DNA of 64,000 nucleotides from Gymnorhina tibicen (Eukaryota; Chordata; Aves; Passeriformes; Artamidae): positions 361,161 through 425,160 of the forward strand of contig VXAZ01008017.1 of the NCBI GenBank assembly GCA_013399875.1, read 5' to 3'. Positions 38,531-49,270 of the stretch are shown here, in pieces. How positions within the stretch are numbered: position 1 is the stretch's first letter; every line of letters begins with the position of its first letter. The translations under genes and the position numbers were made by a program. The notes below the pieces were generated by a model, which had not been told where the DNA came from, did not search any database, and saw only the letters and a program-made list of their open reading frames with translations.

Positions 38531-39570
38531 CAATAACATCTCCCAGTTCCCTTAGAACTCACAGGTGCTTATGCATCATAGCATGTGGACTTCTGTAAGT
38601 CCAGTTTAGTTAAATATTACCTGACATGATTCTCTTCCAAAAAAGGATACCTCTCTCTTGCTCCAGACTTCCCTCATGGTCTCTGAGACCTGAGAAGTCT
38701 GAAGGCCATCCTCTCTAGTAAAGACTGAGCATGATTCAGTAATTCAGCCTTTTCCATATCCTGCATAACCAGGTCCCTTTGAGCAATGAGCCCACCTTTT
38801 CCCTAGTCTTCTTTTCATCACCTATTTACTTATACACTTACTATATGTACTTATTATATGTACTTACCCTTTGACATTCTTGCTCCATTAAAGTCTACTT
38901 GGGCTTTTGCTTTCCTAATTCTCTCCTTGGATGTTTGGACAATATTTCTGTATTTCTCTAAGTTTATCTGTCCTCGTTTCCACCTTCTATATGCTTCCTT
39001 TTTGTGTTCGAGTTTGGCCAGAAGTTCCACGGTCATCCATGCAGGCCTCCTGGCATTTTTGCCTCGAGTTTGATGGGAGGCACTGCTCTTGAGTTTGGAG
39101 GAAGCAACCCTTGAATATTAACCAGCTATCTTGGGCCTGTCTTCCCTTCAGAAGCTCATCCCATGGGACCCTTCCAAGCAGATTTTTGGAGAGGTCAGAA
39201 TCTGGTCTCCTGAATTCTAGGGTTATGATAATGCCTTTTACCCTCCTCACTGGCCTCAGGACCCTAAACTCCACAATCTCATGATCACTGCAGGCAAGGC
39301 TGTTTTTGAAACCCTCAATCACACAGTGATCTTGAAACACTCGATCACACAGTGATCTTAAAACACTCATTCATGACACCTTCAGACTCACATTTCCAAA
39401 AAGCACCTAGTTACTGGTGAATATGAAATCCAGCAGAACATCTTTCCTTGTTGGCTCAGCTGGTTTTGGTTGAGTTGTGTTCAAAATGAGCTTTCAGATA
39501 CTGACATTGCAGACATATTCTGATTACTAAAGACATTTTCTCGTATGATGATTCAGATGTCACTGTGGGA
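38531..39570 (-). mobile_element. CR1 ORF2 endonuclease/linker region, minus orientation
   Basis: On the minus strand this encodes the C-terminal endonuclease and the linker before RT: SDHEIVEFRVLRPVRRVKG, TLEFRRPDSDLSKNLLGRVPW, QDSWLIFKGCFLQTQEQ, then LLAKLEHKKEAYRRWKRGQ and RIRKAKAQVDFNGA. These correspond block for block to CR1 (CSDHEMVEF, LDFRRADFGLFR, AWLNRELWLELRKKK, KIRRAKAQLELNLA types). Left of 38850 the plus strand carries GACTGAGCATGATTCAGTAATTC and CAGCCTTTTCCATATCCTG, the inverted KAEVLNAFFASV-type segment. Stops and frame breaks abound. The RT domain that should follow is absent; see findings. A 26-bp tandem repeat interrupts it at 39306-39380. Confidence 0.9.
39306..39380. repeat. 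26-bp tandem repeat, about 2.8 copies, inside CR1
   Basis: Two almost identical 26-bp units (39306-39331 and 39332-39357, sharing ATCACACAGTGATC and differing at two bases), then a partial, more diverged third from 39358. The intact CR1 endonuclease has no such repeat, so it arose after insertion, probably by replication slippage. Confidence 0.9.
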
Positions 39571-41377
39571 GTCAGAGTCACACCACCCAAGATCTGAACT
39601 GCTGGGGCCAAAGCCCCTTAGCAGCGGGTGGCTCTGGTGAAGCAGTGGGTGCCCAGTTTGACTCTCTCCACACCTCGCACCCACACTGTCACACAAGTTT
39701 CTTTTCCCAGCTCAACCCTGCGTTTCCCACAGCAGGGTCTCAGACCTCTGGCTCCTCTAAGTAATAAATTGTGGAGAAGCAACATAATAGGAGCACAGTG
39801 TGGGTGCCCCAGGAGGGACCCTGAGTAAAGGAATCCCTGACCCTTGTAGTCATTGCACCCACTCTTCACACACTCTTCATGTCCTGTTCATGTGCCTCTT
39901 GGTCCAAAGGTTTTATTTAGTCTGGAGTTTTCTCGCTGTTCCCTGGGTCCTGCAGAGGCTCTGGATGATGGCTGGCATTGCAGGACTGTGCCCTTTGTTA
40001 GGAAGAAGGTCAGTGCCCCTTCAGAGCTCACTGTTTGGGGCTGCAGCCATTTCCCACCAGCCAGGGCACAACCTACAGCTTGCACTCCAGGCTACTGGCA
40101 CTAGGTGTGTTCTGCAAGATTGATGATCTAGAGTAAGTTTAATTTCGAGATGTCATGTTAGTATATGATTGTAATTGTTGAGGCAGATCAAGTCAGTGTG
40201 GGGTGCTGAAGAAAGCAATACCTAACATGAGAACTCACCAGTAGTACTCCTTGTCACAGGCAAAAGCAGCCAGTCTCCAGCTGATTGTCTATATCTTGCA
40301 TCTGCAGAAACTTACTTCCTAGGACCTACTGGGCTTACAGGAATCTTTCCAAAAATCTGTGTTTAAAACAGTAGTCAAATGATTCTTCAACTAAAGATAC
40401 AAATAAAATGGCAGATAAAGCTAGTAAAAAGAGGGGAAAGTGTAATTTCTCCAACACAGGAGTGCATTATGACTACAGAATGCAAGAACTATGTATGTGA
40501 ATCAAAGAGGTATGTGCTTTTAAAATTTGATACCAAAAAAGATTAACTGAGTAAGTCTGAGTGTTTTTCAGTGGGTTAGGTCTGCTTCCTCAAGAGAGTT
40601 CACTAGTGACTAGCAACCCTTCATTAAATACCCCGCTGTTGACCTGGGACAAAGCTATTGTGTTTTGCAATACTGCCAAGGTTGCCAGGCATAAACCACC
40701 CTAGATGTGTAGGTGCCAAGCAAGTACAACAGGTGAGCAGCTCTCTACTTCTCTGAAAGCAAAATGGATGCCCAAATCCAGTCTGTAAAGATATACAGTT
40801 GAGGACTTTTCCCCATCAGGCCTCCAAAAGGCTATTTTTACAGAGGAAAAGATTTTTAAAGAGGTGTGATGTTTGTGTAATCAGCATCAGGAGTTTGTAT
40901 TACTTATTTTTCCAGGGGTTATTTGTTTAAAAATAAATTCCCTGCTAAGACAAGTAATATATTTACATGAAGATATTTCTAGGAAATGCCTTCTCTGCCC
41001 TGGCCCCGGTGTTACTTTCATTCTTAGTTTCACACCTGTTAAAACTGACCTATTACAAACTACCCAAAGGATTGCATTGCTTGGACTCGGGAGGAAGATG
41101 TATTTTCTAATTGCAACAGAAATATTTTACGCATTTTTCAGTCTCAATAAATACTCAGCTGACAGTTATGTGAATACAGGAATTGAGAAATAAAAATATG
41201 TTAGTAAGTCAAACTGGATTAAAAGAAATCCTATAAACTCAAAGTACGTACCAGATCAAGAAAACTTCAGATCAAGTTATTTAAGGAACAACTTACAACT
41301 TTCTTGTTTAGATAAATGTGAGATCTAAATAAACCCCCTGTATTTCCATGTGAATTGATACATGCAAGTAACCAAGG
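39571..41377. other. Non-coding stretch, part possibly ERV-derived
   Basis: The part at about 39600-40130 is richer in GC than its surroundings and has both-strand open frames with no known motif. It contains TAAGTAATAAATTGTGG and GGGTGCCCCAGGAGGGACCC, which look like fragments of an LTR end, but I could not place boundaries. The rest is AT-rich with nothing recognised. Confidence 0.35.
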
Positions 41378-41852
41378 TGATTACCAAACCACAGCTGAAA
41401 TGCAAAGAGTAGATTTATTTCATCAGGTCACTAACTGAAGAGTCCCTAGACACCGCTGTGCTGCAGAAACACAGGAAATGGGGTTGCAGGCATGATGAGT
41501 CTTGACCCAATCCCAGTGGGGCAGGGGACTCACTGCCTGCCCCAGGGTGCCAGCGGGCCTCACACACATGCAGTTTATCACAATGCCATGCTTTTATGAC
41601 CTCTGAGCTTTTTGATCTCTGGCCCAGCAGGACATGCGAGTCTGTCTGTGAGAGGTGCCTCTTAAGTTTCTGATAGCTTCTATATTATCTCTACAGAAGT
41701 TCTGCTTCTCAAAACAGTCAGAGGATAATCAGCAGTAAATATGCGAAGTTTCCCACATGGATATTCTTAGCCTGCCCAGCCACAAGGTCACTTTGAGCAA
41801 ACCTATCATCCTCCTCATCAAATCTTGCATTTTTAACCTTTTCCTCCCAACA
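41378..41852 (-). mobile_element. ERV LTR, copy 1 of a pair
   Basis: Read on the minus strand the element opens TGTTGGGAGGAAAAGG and ends after an AATAAA site followed by TTTGCATTTCAGCTGTGGTTTGG. TG and CA termini bound it at 41378 and 41852. It shares many blocks with copy 2 (41962-42480): the GCTGAAATGCAAAG region, TTTATTTCAT, GTTTATCAC, ATTATCTCTACA versus GGTATCTCTACA, TCTCAAAACAG and the TTTTAACC end. Overall the two are clearly related but strongly diverged. It has no open retroviral gene. Subfamily not assigned. Confidence 0.75.
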
Positions 41853-41961
41853 ATTTCCCATATTACACTGTTTGCCAAATCCTGTATTAACTGAGATGAA
41901 ATATGTTTTCAAAAGGGCATGTGAAGTGAAGGGTGTGTGTGCATCGACACAGACAGGCAGC

Positions 41962-42480
41962 TGGAACAACCACAAAACCACGGCTGAAATGCAAAGAAAG
42001 AATAAATTTATTTCATTACTTCGCTAACCAGGGGGATCCTGAGGCAAGACCTGGGCAGAGACAGTCAAGCAGGAACACGGGCACTGTCAGGCTCAGTCCA
42101 AGCTGGCAGGTGGCAGGCAGTGGGTCTGCTGTTTCCACCAATTCCTCAAGGGCATGTGCACATGTAGTTTATCACCATCTCATCTCTGGTTTTTGTGATC
42201 TCTGAGCTTGGGTCCTCTTTCCCCCCAAACAGAATTCTCAAACAGGTCCTTGAGACTGCCTCAAGCAGGTCCTTGAGACTGTCTCTCCAAACAGCTATGG
42301 TATCTCTACACAGAAATTCTATTTCTCAAAACAGACAGAGAACAAACAATAGTAGGTATAATATGTGGGGCTCCCCACACTGTTATTCTCCAGGCCTTGG
42401 CATTCCCAGCTGCAAAGTCACTTGAGCTAATCTAACACCCTTCTCACCATTCTTCCACTTTTAACCCTCTTCTCCTAACA
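41962..42480 (-). mobile_element. ERV LTR, copy 2 of a pair
   Basis: The same family and orientation as copy 1, 109 bp to its right. On the minus strand it opens TGTTAGGAGAAGAGGG and closes after AATAAATTTATTC and TTTGCATTTCAGCCGTGG. It contains an internal direct repeat (CAGGTCCTTGAGACTG at 42243-42258 and again at 42266-42281). A candidate target-site duplication brackets the pair rather than each copy: CAAGG before 41378 and GAAGG after 42480, one mismatch. That would fit a provirus that lost nearly all of its internal region. Confidence 0.75.
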
Positions 42481-42789
42481 GAAGGGATTTTTTAGGGTAG
42501 CCTTACATTTTGATTGATTTTAAAAAAAATATATCAAAAATACAATTGCTTGACAGCGTAAATAAAAATCCAAGGCCACAGAAAATATTGTGTTGGATGA
42601 GATCAGTGCTTCAGCTCTGACCAAGAAATGCTTTAGATATCTCAAAGGGACACACTGACATGGTTATCTTTGGAACAGTCTTTTGTAAATCATGCTATTC
42701 AGCAATCTGACTCGTGCCCCCAAACCATGAAGGTTCTTATATTTTTAATAGTAACTAATCTGCTATGGTGGATGATCATACTATTCATA
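42481..42789. other. Non-coding spacer
   Basis: AT-rich; nothing recognised between the LTR pair and the next repeat-like segment. Confidence 0.5.
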
Positions 42790-43260
42790 TTGATAAGGAC
42801 AGTAGAACACAACAGCATTTTACTCACTTGATAAGGATGGTAGAACAAAACAACAATTTACTCTTATCAAATAAAGGGAACAATGTAGCCTTGGAGAAGC
42901 AGACAAAACAGAAGTAATGCAAAATGCAAGCAGGGCGTCAGCTTAGCTCTGCAAGGCTGACAAAGTAGAAGTTATGCAAAACAACGATACTGCACTTACA
43001 AACAGGGGTCAAGGAACAGCAACATTGAGAGGACATCATATGCTGGAGACCACCAAAGAAGACCCCAAAAGACCAAAGAAGGGCTTCTAACAAGGGATGT
43101 GACTCTGCAAAGTAAAGTAATGTGTATACATCAAGTAATCAGGGGTAGTTAATGGATATATAATCAGTGTGTATGATAAAAACTTTGTTTACCCAATGCT
43201 AGGGCACTCAATTAAAGAAGTTTAAGAATAAAGAGGGTTTGGTTTCTAATACTCATAAAT
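42790..43260 (+). repeat. Repeat-like segment, possible diverged LTR
   Basis: Begins with a 38-bp tandem duplication (42790-42827 and 42828-42865, both starting TTGATAAGGA). It continues with a second spaced direct repeat (GACAAAACAGAAGTAATGCAAAA near 42902 and GACAAAGTAGAAGTTATGCAAAA near 42959). It closes with ATTAAA and AATAAA sites ahead of GGTTTGGTTTCTAATACTCA. The layout suggests an LTR U3 with repeated enhancer-like units and an R-U5 end. No family was recognised and no target-site duplication is visible, so this stays tentative. Confidence 0.35.
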
Positions 43261-43445
43261 ATGTTAGAAAGTTTTTATCTGGCCAATTTCAGTATCAATA
43301 TAATGCATAAAATCCACTGAATCTACAGTATTTTCTGGACAGTATCTCCAGTCAATTCAAGTGTAAAAGATAAAGTAAATACATTACCTGGGAGAAGTAC
43401 CTGAATAACTTATTTTCTTTCAGTTATGTGTCTGATTTTTCTCTT

Positions 43446-43513
43446 CATGGAATCCTAGGCTGATTTGAGTTGTGAGAAATGTCAAAGATCATCCAGTTCC
43501 AACCCCAATACCC
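43446..43513 (-). mobile_element. CR1 3' tip, minus orientation
   Basis: CATGGAATCCTAGGCTG is the inverted tail, followed by GTCAAAGATCATCCAGTTCC and AACCCC, the standard end of CR1. Only about 70 bases remain. Confidence 0.8.
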
Positions 43514-45606
43514 CTTGTGTTTTCTACCTGGCCTGAAATTAAGAACTCTGAAAACCTTATAATGATTTGTAAGGAACATCTTAGGATGTCTCCTATTCCT
43601 GCTACATCCTGTTATGTGGAAACAGTAACAGTAGTTCTGTGTAAGACCATATTACCAATATTAACTAGAAGCAGCAGCAGTAGTGATGTTTCTACTGTGT
43701 TCTGCATGCAGCTGAATAATGCCCAGCACACCATAGGTCAATGACATATTAAAATCTACTTTTTGAGAGAGAACATTATTGTATCAGGTAATTTAGCTGA
43801 CTCATTACTTTCAAACAGCATGGGAGTTATTGCATAAAGAGGAGAAAATCTGTGTTCCTTCTGTTTCCTCTCTTTTGATCTGGTATATAGGTGGCTTTTC
43901 TCCTTGTCCTCTCTGGAGTCAGCTGAGCCAGAGACAAGCCCCTCGTGCTCTTGGAGCACATACCTCTATTTCCAACACATAAGGTCTGCCAAGATACCTA
44001 GAGGCAACAACAACAACAAAAAAGACTGATTTCAGAACTGGCTTTCAGAGAACTTCCCTTGTTTACATTGGAAATCTATAAAATGGGTAAAGATGTTAAT
44101 TCTCCTAAGGAAAAAAAGATTTCAAAGGGCCCAGTGAATCCCTCTAACCTGTAGAAAATGCATCAGACTGGAAGAGGGAACAAACCCTAGAAAGGCAAGG
44201 GTTGCAGTTTTACAAGCAAACACAAAGGAAAACTTGCACTCTTAAAACTTGCCTGGTGAACATCAGTGAGATCATCTATTTTAGTTTTAAACTGAGAGTT
44301 GTGTGACTGGGCATAAAAATAATGTGAGGGGGAATAAAAAGCTCAGAAGGCTCATTTTTGCCGGCTGTGCTGTACTAACAGGAGCTGCCCTTCGGATGGT
44401 GCTCTGGCCGTTCTGCTGTGCTCCGACGCCCTGGGAGGCTGGGCAGTCCTGCAGGGCACTGCCGCGCTGGGACAGCAAAGGGTTCCCTTCCACACATACC
44501 ATCAAACAAATCTTCATCTCTTTTAGTTTTCCTCTCAGAAACCTAGCTGTGGTCTGTGGTACAGGAATTTACCGATCTTTTCCTATAGGTACCTCTCTTG
44601 TTAGCAGCTTTTTGCCATCAGTGATTATTTGATGTGTGATGTATTTTTATTGCTGCAAGACTGACTTCTCTCCCACTTTCCTCATTGCTGACAAGTAGGG
44701 AAATAAAAGAGTCTGGAGAAAATGAAACTAAAAAAATACCTCTGTGCAGTGTGGTGCTATGCATGATCCTTCTTTGAGTTCCTGGTTGAGTCATGGAAAG
44801 TTGCCCTATCTGTTTGTTGGTTGGAGAGGGAGCAAGGACTGGGAAGGATGAGGTTAGCCATCTATCTTTCATTTCAATACATTCCCAAATTAGTGGTAGC
44901 ATTTGCTGGGAAAAAAAATAACTTTTTTTGAGAACACAATTTTCAAGTTTTTCCACTTTTTATCCTCTTACCTTCTTAGCATAGAAATTCTCATGACTTT
45001 GGAGGTACTGTGTGCAAGGTTCCCAATACTTCCCCATACTTTGGTTACATTGCAAAAGCAGGAAATGTTGTGTGGGTACAAAGGGTGCAAGAACACAAAC
45101 ACAGTTCTCCAAGCACTCTCAGGCCTGTGAGAACAATAGCATTTCTCCAGGCTAACTGATCATGCTGTGTGTACACAATGCTTTCTTTCTCTCCTGAGTA
45201 CCTACAACAAGAAAGAGAACAAACTGTCATCTGAGTATATTAGTGCTAGCATAGTCAATTTTTCTATGTCAGAGCAAAGCTGTAGCTGATGCCACTAAAA
45301 ACACCTTCCTGCCCACGCATTAGAGAAACAGCAACTCCCTGGCCCAGAATGAAGCCCCAGGTTACAGTTTTCCAGCATGGAGTGTCTTTGTAGTTCAGTT
45401 GGTGGCAGCTGATGGTAAGCACTACATGAGCTAGAGGATGTCATAATTCTCCATCTGGAGAGGGCTTCATCCTAAGTGTGGAAACAACACTGATGCTTTA
45501 CCATTTTCTGTGTATTTTCAAGTCTGCCAAATTGCCTACACACACTGATTGCCTTTGTTTTGTCATACAAGATTCTTCCTTTCTTAATTGAAGCTTTTGT
45601 CAATGT
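43514..45606. other. Non-coding stretch
   Basis: No gene or repeat family recognised. A small patch at 44355-44475 has several CpGs (GCCGGC, TCCGACGC, GCCGCGC) in an otherwise CpG-poor neighbourhood, too short to call an island. Confidence 0.45.
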
Positions 45607-45662
45607 TTCCTTCCTTCCTTCCTTCCTTCCTTCCTTCCTTCCTTCCTTCCTTCCTTCCTTCC
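45607..45662. repeat. (TTCC)14 microsatellite ending at an assembly gap
   Basis: Fourteen perfect TTCC units run straight into the N block, so the true array is longer or of unknown length. The other side of the gap begins GG followed by a T run. Confidence 0.97.
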
Positions 45663-45683
45663 NNNNNNNNNNNNNNNNNNNNN
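45663..45683. other. Assembly gap (21 N)
   Basis: Twenty-one unknown bases between a TTCC array and a poly(T) run, almost certainly a repeat-caused break in the assembly. Confidence 0.98.
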
Positions 45684-47397
45684 GGTTTTTTTTTTTTTTT
45701 TAAATATCCAAGATCTGACATCCTGGGGAATGCTGCAAGCTTATAAACATTTTTCAGTGTGTCACATCTGTCTGCTTGGAGAAAAAGAGCTTAGCAGGAA
45801 TATTCACTGAGTACTCTTGAGAACTTCCTCTGCTCTGGAATTCACTATTTTTCTTGTTTCCTTTCCACTGGTGAACAACCCATAGCTCTCAAATTATTTA
45901 TAGATACTTTCCTATTGAGACTGTACAGTCAGGATGCAAATGACTAAATGGTTGGGGGTTTGGTGGTAAATTTTTTTAAAATTTAATATAGTGTAACTCT
46001 TTATGGCTTCTGACAACTTGGATTTTCAGGTGGGACTAGATCCTACATCTGATTTGTCTTGGTTACATCAAGAATCCCCCACTGCAGGAAGTAACCCATG
46101 GGACAGCATGGGCATAATTATTCTGGCTCACTGCAGGTCTGGGCCTGTGTCACAGTAATTCACCCTCCTCCTTACACAGGTTTAACTAAGAAAGATCTCA
46201 ATCCTTTTCCTGCTTCAGCTTCAACAATTTTCTTTCAAATTTTGTCTTTAGAATCTAGAGTCTTTCAAAAGGGGAATAGATAAGCACCTCCAGTAATTTT
46301 GGGCAATAGTTTAACTCCTGTGCAGGACACATACTCTGGCCCATCCACAGGTTCCCAGTGTCTGACTTGGCTTTTATCAGTTGTCCCATTTTACAGCTGT
46401 ATGGGCAAGTTGCTAAGTGCTTCTGTTTCCCATCTGGTAAATCTTGGTTCCAGAAAAGCAAAACACAAGAAGCATAGTGCTGCATTCCTTGTCCTTTGGC
46501 CCCGCACAGGCAACATCCTGTCAGTGTGGGTACATGGTGGCCTCAGTGAACTGGCCAGCCTCCAAGCCAAGAGAGACTCAGGAAGGCTTTTGCAACACAA
46601 ACCCAGATAGCTGAAGGCATCAGATTTTCAGAATGATTTTGCACAAGTCACTTTGATATCTCTGTGACCATCCTGGACTGCCTTTCATAGCTGCTTTTCA
46701 TGACTTTTCTGATCTCCTAGAATGGCCTGAGATTTTTTTTCTTTTTTCTCCAAAGACAAGTTCTTTTGCTCAAGGAAGTCTATATTTCAGTCTTGTCCCA
46801 TAAAGAATTATACTAGTCATGCAAAGGACAAACTTACTTTGGGAGAGGGGTTTAAATATGTCTACCAGTACTTACTCCTATATCTCAAATTATGAAAGAT
46901 CCTCCTTTTTATGGAAAGGTCTGGGCATCAGATCATGCCCCTGACCCTTTTTTAGCTATAGGAGAATCTGTGATATACTCATGTAAAGAGAAAGAAAACT
47001 GTGAAGAAGAACAGTACGATGATCCACTTAGTTCTGCCCTTTCCAAACTAACATCTGTGTAAGGTTCCTGTCTTTAATTTTACTATTAAATGTATCGCAA
47101 GTTCTTTTGTCTGCAATCGGCATATTGCATTCAGCTAATTTTGCTAAATGCTGGAAGTGATAGCCATGACATAGGTATTTTATATCTTTCAAGCCAAATC
47201 TCTATTTCATGCCATGCATGACAAAACCCCTCACCAACTACTGTTACATTGAGTTCAGCAGTGAGATCCCTGGAAATGCAGTGGGAGCTGCTACCAGACA
47301 GGCTGAGCCATGCTGGGAGGTCCTGGAGGCATGAGGTGTAAACAAAAAAGAGTTTCTGTCTATTCATGGTTTTACCTTGCTACCTAATATTGACAAA
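45684..47397. other. Non-coding stretch
   Basis: Begins with a poly(T) run, then AT-rich sequence. Nothing recognised. Confidence 0.5.
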
Positions 47398-47463
47398 CCC
47401 TTCTTTCTTTTTTTTCTTTCTTTTTTTTCCCCTTTTTTTCTTTTTTTCCCTTTTTTATCCCCC
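47398..47463. repeat. 66-bp pyrimidine tract
   Basis: Only C and T on the plus strand apart from one A at 47457, with alternating T runs and CCC blocks, followed at once by AGG. Such a tract can form triplex (H-DNA) structures, and it also reads as an extreme 3' splice-site sequence on the plus strand. No exon downstream can be confirmed. Confidence 0.9.
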
Positions 47464-47778
47464 AGGCCCTTTGCTACTTACAGTGGTAACTTAGATCTTT
47501 TGCAAGTTTGAGGCTTTTGCAATAAATTGCTAGTTAAATCAAGGTATCACTCTGATTTTCAAGGATTTGAGTGCACTGGGAAGAACACAGATTCAAAACA
47601 AAGTTTTGTGACGGAAGAAATTATGGAATTAAAACTTTACTTGAAATATAAATGCGAGTCTATTTTTAAACCGTATGAAAATGTTGGTGTGGACATGACA
47701 TCTAAGGACAGAGAAAAAAATAAGGGACAGCAGTAACACAGTTAAATTCTAACAGTTTAATGTCTTTCTCATATTGTG
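47464..47778 (+). other. Spacer with a short charged open frame
   Basis: From about 47563 to 47736 the plus strand encodes about 57 residues rich in Lys, Glu and Asp (including VTEEIMELKLYLKYK) and ending in a stop. It follows TCTGATTTTCAAG, a possible acceptor. The composition is more protein-like than most frames here, but I recognise nothing and there is no second exon to support it. Confidence 0.2.
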
Positions 47779-48045
47779 GCACCCAAAGCTGCCCCCAGCA
47801 CTCGAGGTGAGGCCGCCCCAGCTCAGAGCAGAGCAGGACAATCCCCTCCCTTGCCTGGCTGGCAATGCTGGGCCTGATGCACCCTAGGACACGCTTGGCC
47901 CTCCTGGCTGCCAGGGCACTGCTGACTCACGTTCAACTTTCCACCGATCAGGATCCCCAGGTCCCTTTCTGTGGGGTTTCACTCCAGCATCTCATTCCCC
48001 AGTCTGTCCATACATCCATGGTTGCCCAGTCCCAGATACTGTGAA
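47779..48045 (-). mobile_element. CR1 internal fragment, minus orientation
   Basis: The minus strand reads the late ORF2 region: GNEMLEx-NPTERDLGILI, then a segment corresponding to KLNVSQQCPGS, and landmarks TCACGTTCAACTTTCC, GATCAGGATCCCCAGGTC and CCACTCACCCAGCACTCGAGG-like sequence on the plus strand. Both ends lack the CR1 3' tip and 5' parts, so this is an internal piece of a broken copy. Confidence 0.85.
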
Positions 48046-49040
48046 ACTCTGAAATGTAGCAACAGAAAGAGCCAAAGCCCAGCGTAAAACCTTTAACTTA
48101 GAGCTCAGCAATGGAGAAATTGCTTTGCAAAACTCCTTGCTTGCCTGCATAGTCACTGTGGGATACAGCACTTTATGGGTGACAGAAGTTCAGCTGGTGC
48201 TTTCATCCTACCTGTCCTGGAGCTGGGTACTCTCTGTGAAGAATTGCTGAGAAACTGAAGCACTAAACACTAGAGTCCAGAGTGGTGGATCTACAGGGTT
48301 TCTTTTCTCTGGGCAAAGTGATCATTGGATCACTTTGTATATCAGGGTGCAGAATGATTTTTACTCTTTCTGTTTATCTCTGAGCACAAAGAGAGAGAGA
48401 AAAACTTACTTTTTAGATGGCAGTGAGGATGTGTGATACATGCCCCAGCATGTGGAGTACATGGGCCTGTGTTAATGTTAAATCTTACTTGCTCATCCTC
48501 TGTGACACTCTGATGCAGGCAGGGCAGATTTTCCTCTTTCTGAGAAATCAGCTTTCTTTACAACATGCCCTTTCTATATTTCACAGGTTCAAAAAACTTT
48601 GAAAAACTTTACAAAGTGTAAAGATGTAAGAAAAAGTGAATACTAGAGATCATCTTGTTTGGACTCCAGACACTCCATGCTCACTGGGAGTAGGCAGAAG
48701 CTTCGAAAGATTGCTTTCACTAATCTTACAGTGGTTTCAAGCTACCAGATTGATGTAAATGCTAATGCCTATTTGCATTAGCTAATGCTACTCACTCAAT
48801 GCCTGTTTGTCCTGCACAGTACCCGTACCTTAATTGTGAAGACACTGTGCAAACAGAAAAGCCCTTTGATGAGCTCCTGACCATCTGAAAACATTAGATT
48901 TTAATTTAATTTAATCTCCTTCTGAACTCATCCTTCTTGCTTAAAGAGAGGCATGATATGTGGCACAAGTTTAATATATAGATGTGAGCATGCTTCTGTA
49001 GCAGATGTGATACATATGGAATTGCACAGTCTGCACTAGA
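48046..49040. other. Non-coding spacer between CR1 fragments
   Basis: Nothing firm. Around 48640-48700 GAGATCATCTTGTTTGGACTCC faintly resembles a CR1 tip. A TAATTTAATTTAAT run lies near 48900. Confidence 0.45.
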
Positions 49041-49270
49041 CCACAGAACCACAGAGTCACAGAACATGCTGAGTTGAGAGGGATTCACAAGGATCATCAG
49101 GTCCAACTCCTGGCTCAGCACAGGACACCCCAAGAGTCACACCACATGCCTGAGAGCATTGTACAAACACTGCTTGAACTCTTTCTGTCCAGCTGGTGCT
49201 GTGACCACTTCCCTGGAGAGTCTGTTCCAGTGCACAGCCAGCCCCTGGGTGAAGATGTCCTGTCCTACAG
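49041..49270 (-). mobile_element. CR1 3'-end fragment, minus orientation
   Basis: Starts with the inverted tail (CCACAGAACCACAGAGTCAC), then CATCAGGTCCAACTCCTGGC, CACAGGACACCCCAAGAGTC, CTTGAACTCTTTCTGTCC and GTTCCAGTGCACAGCCAGCC. The minus strand encodes an AVHWNRLSREVV-like block, the CR1 ORF2 terminus. The tail is intact enough to identify this as the original 3' end. Confidence 0.93.

Noticed and set aside
44355..44475. Small CpG-bearing patch, possible minor promoter
   Set aside because: About 120 bases only, with no splice or promoter context.
48640..48700. Possible CR1 tip (GATCATCTTGTTTGGACTCC)
   Set aside because: Too short and too diverged to call.
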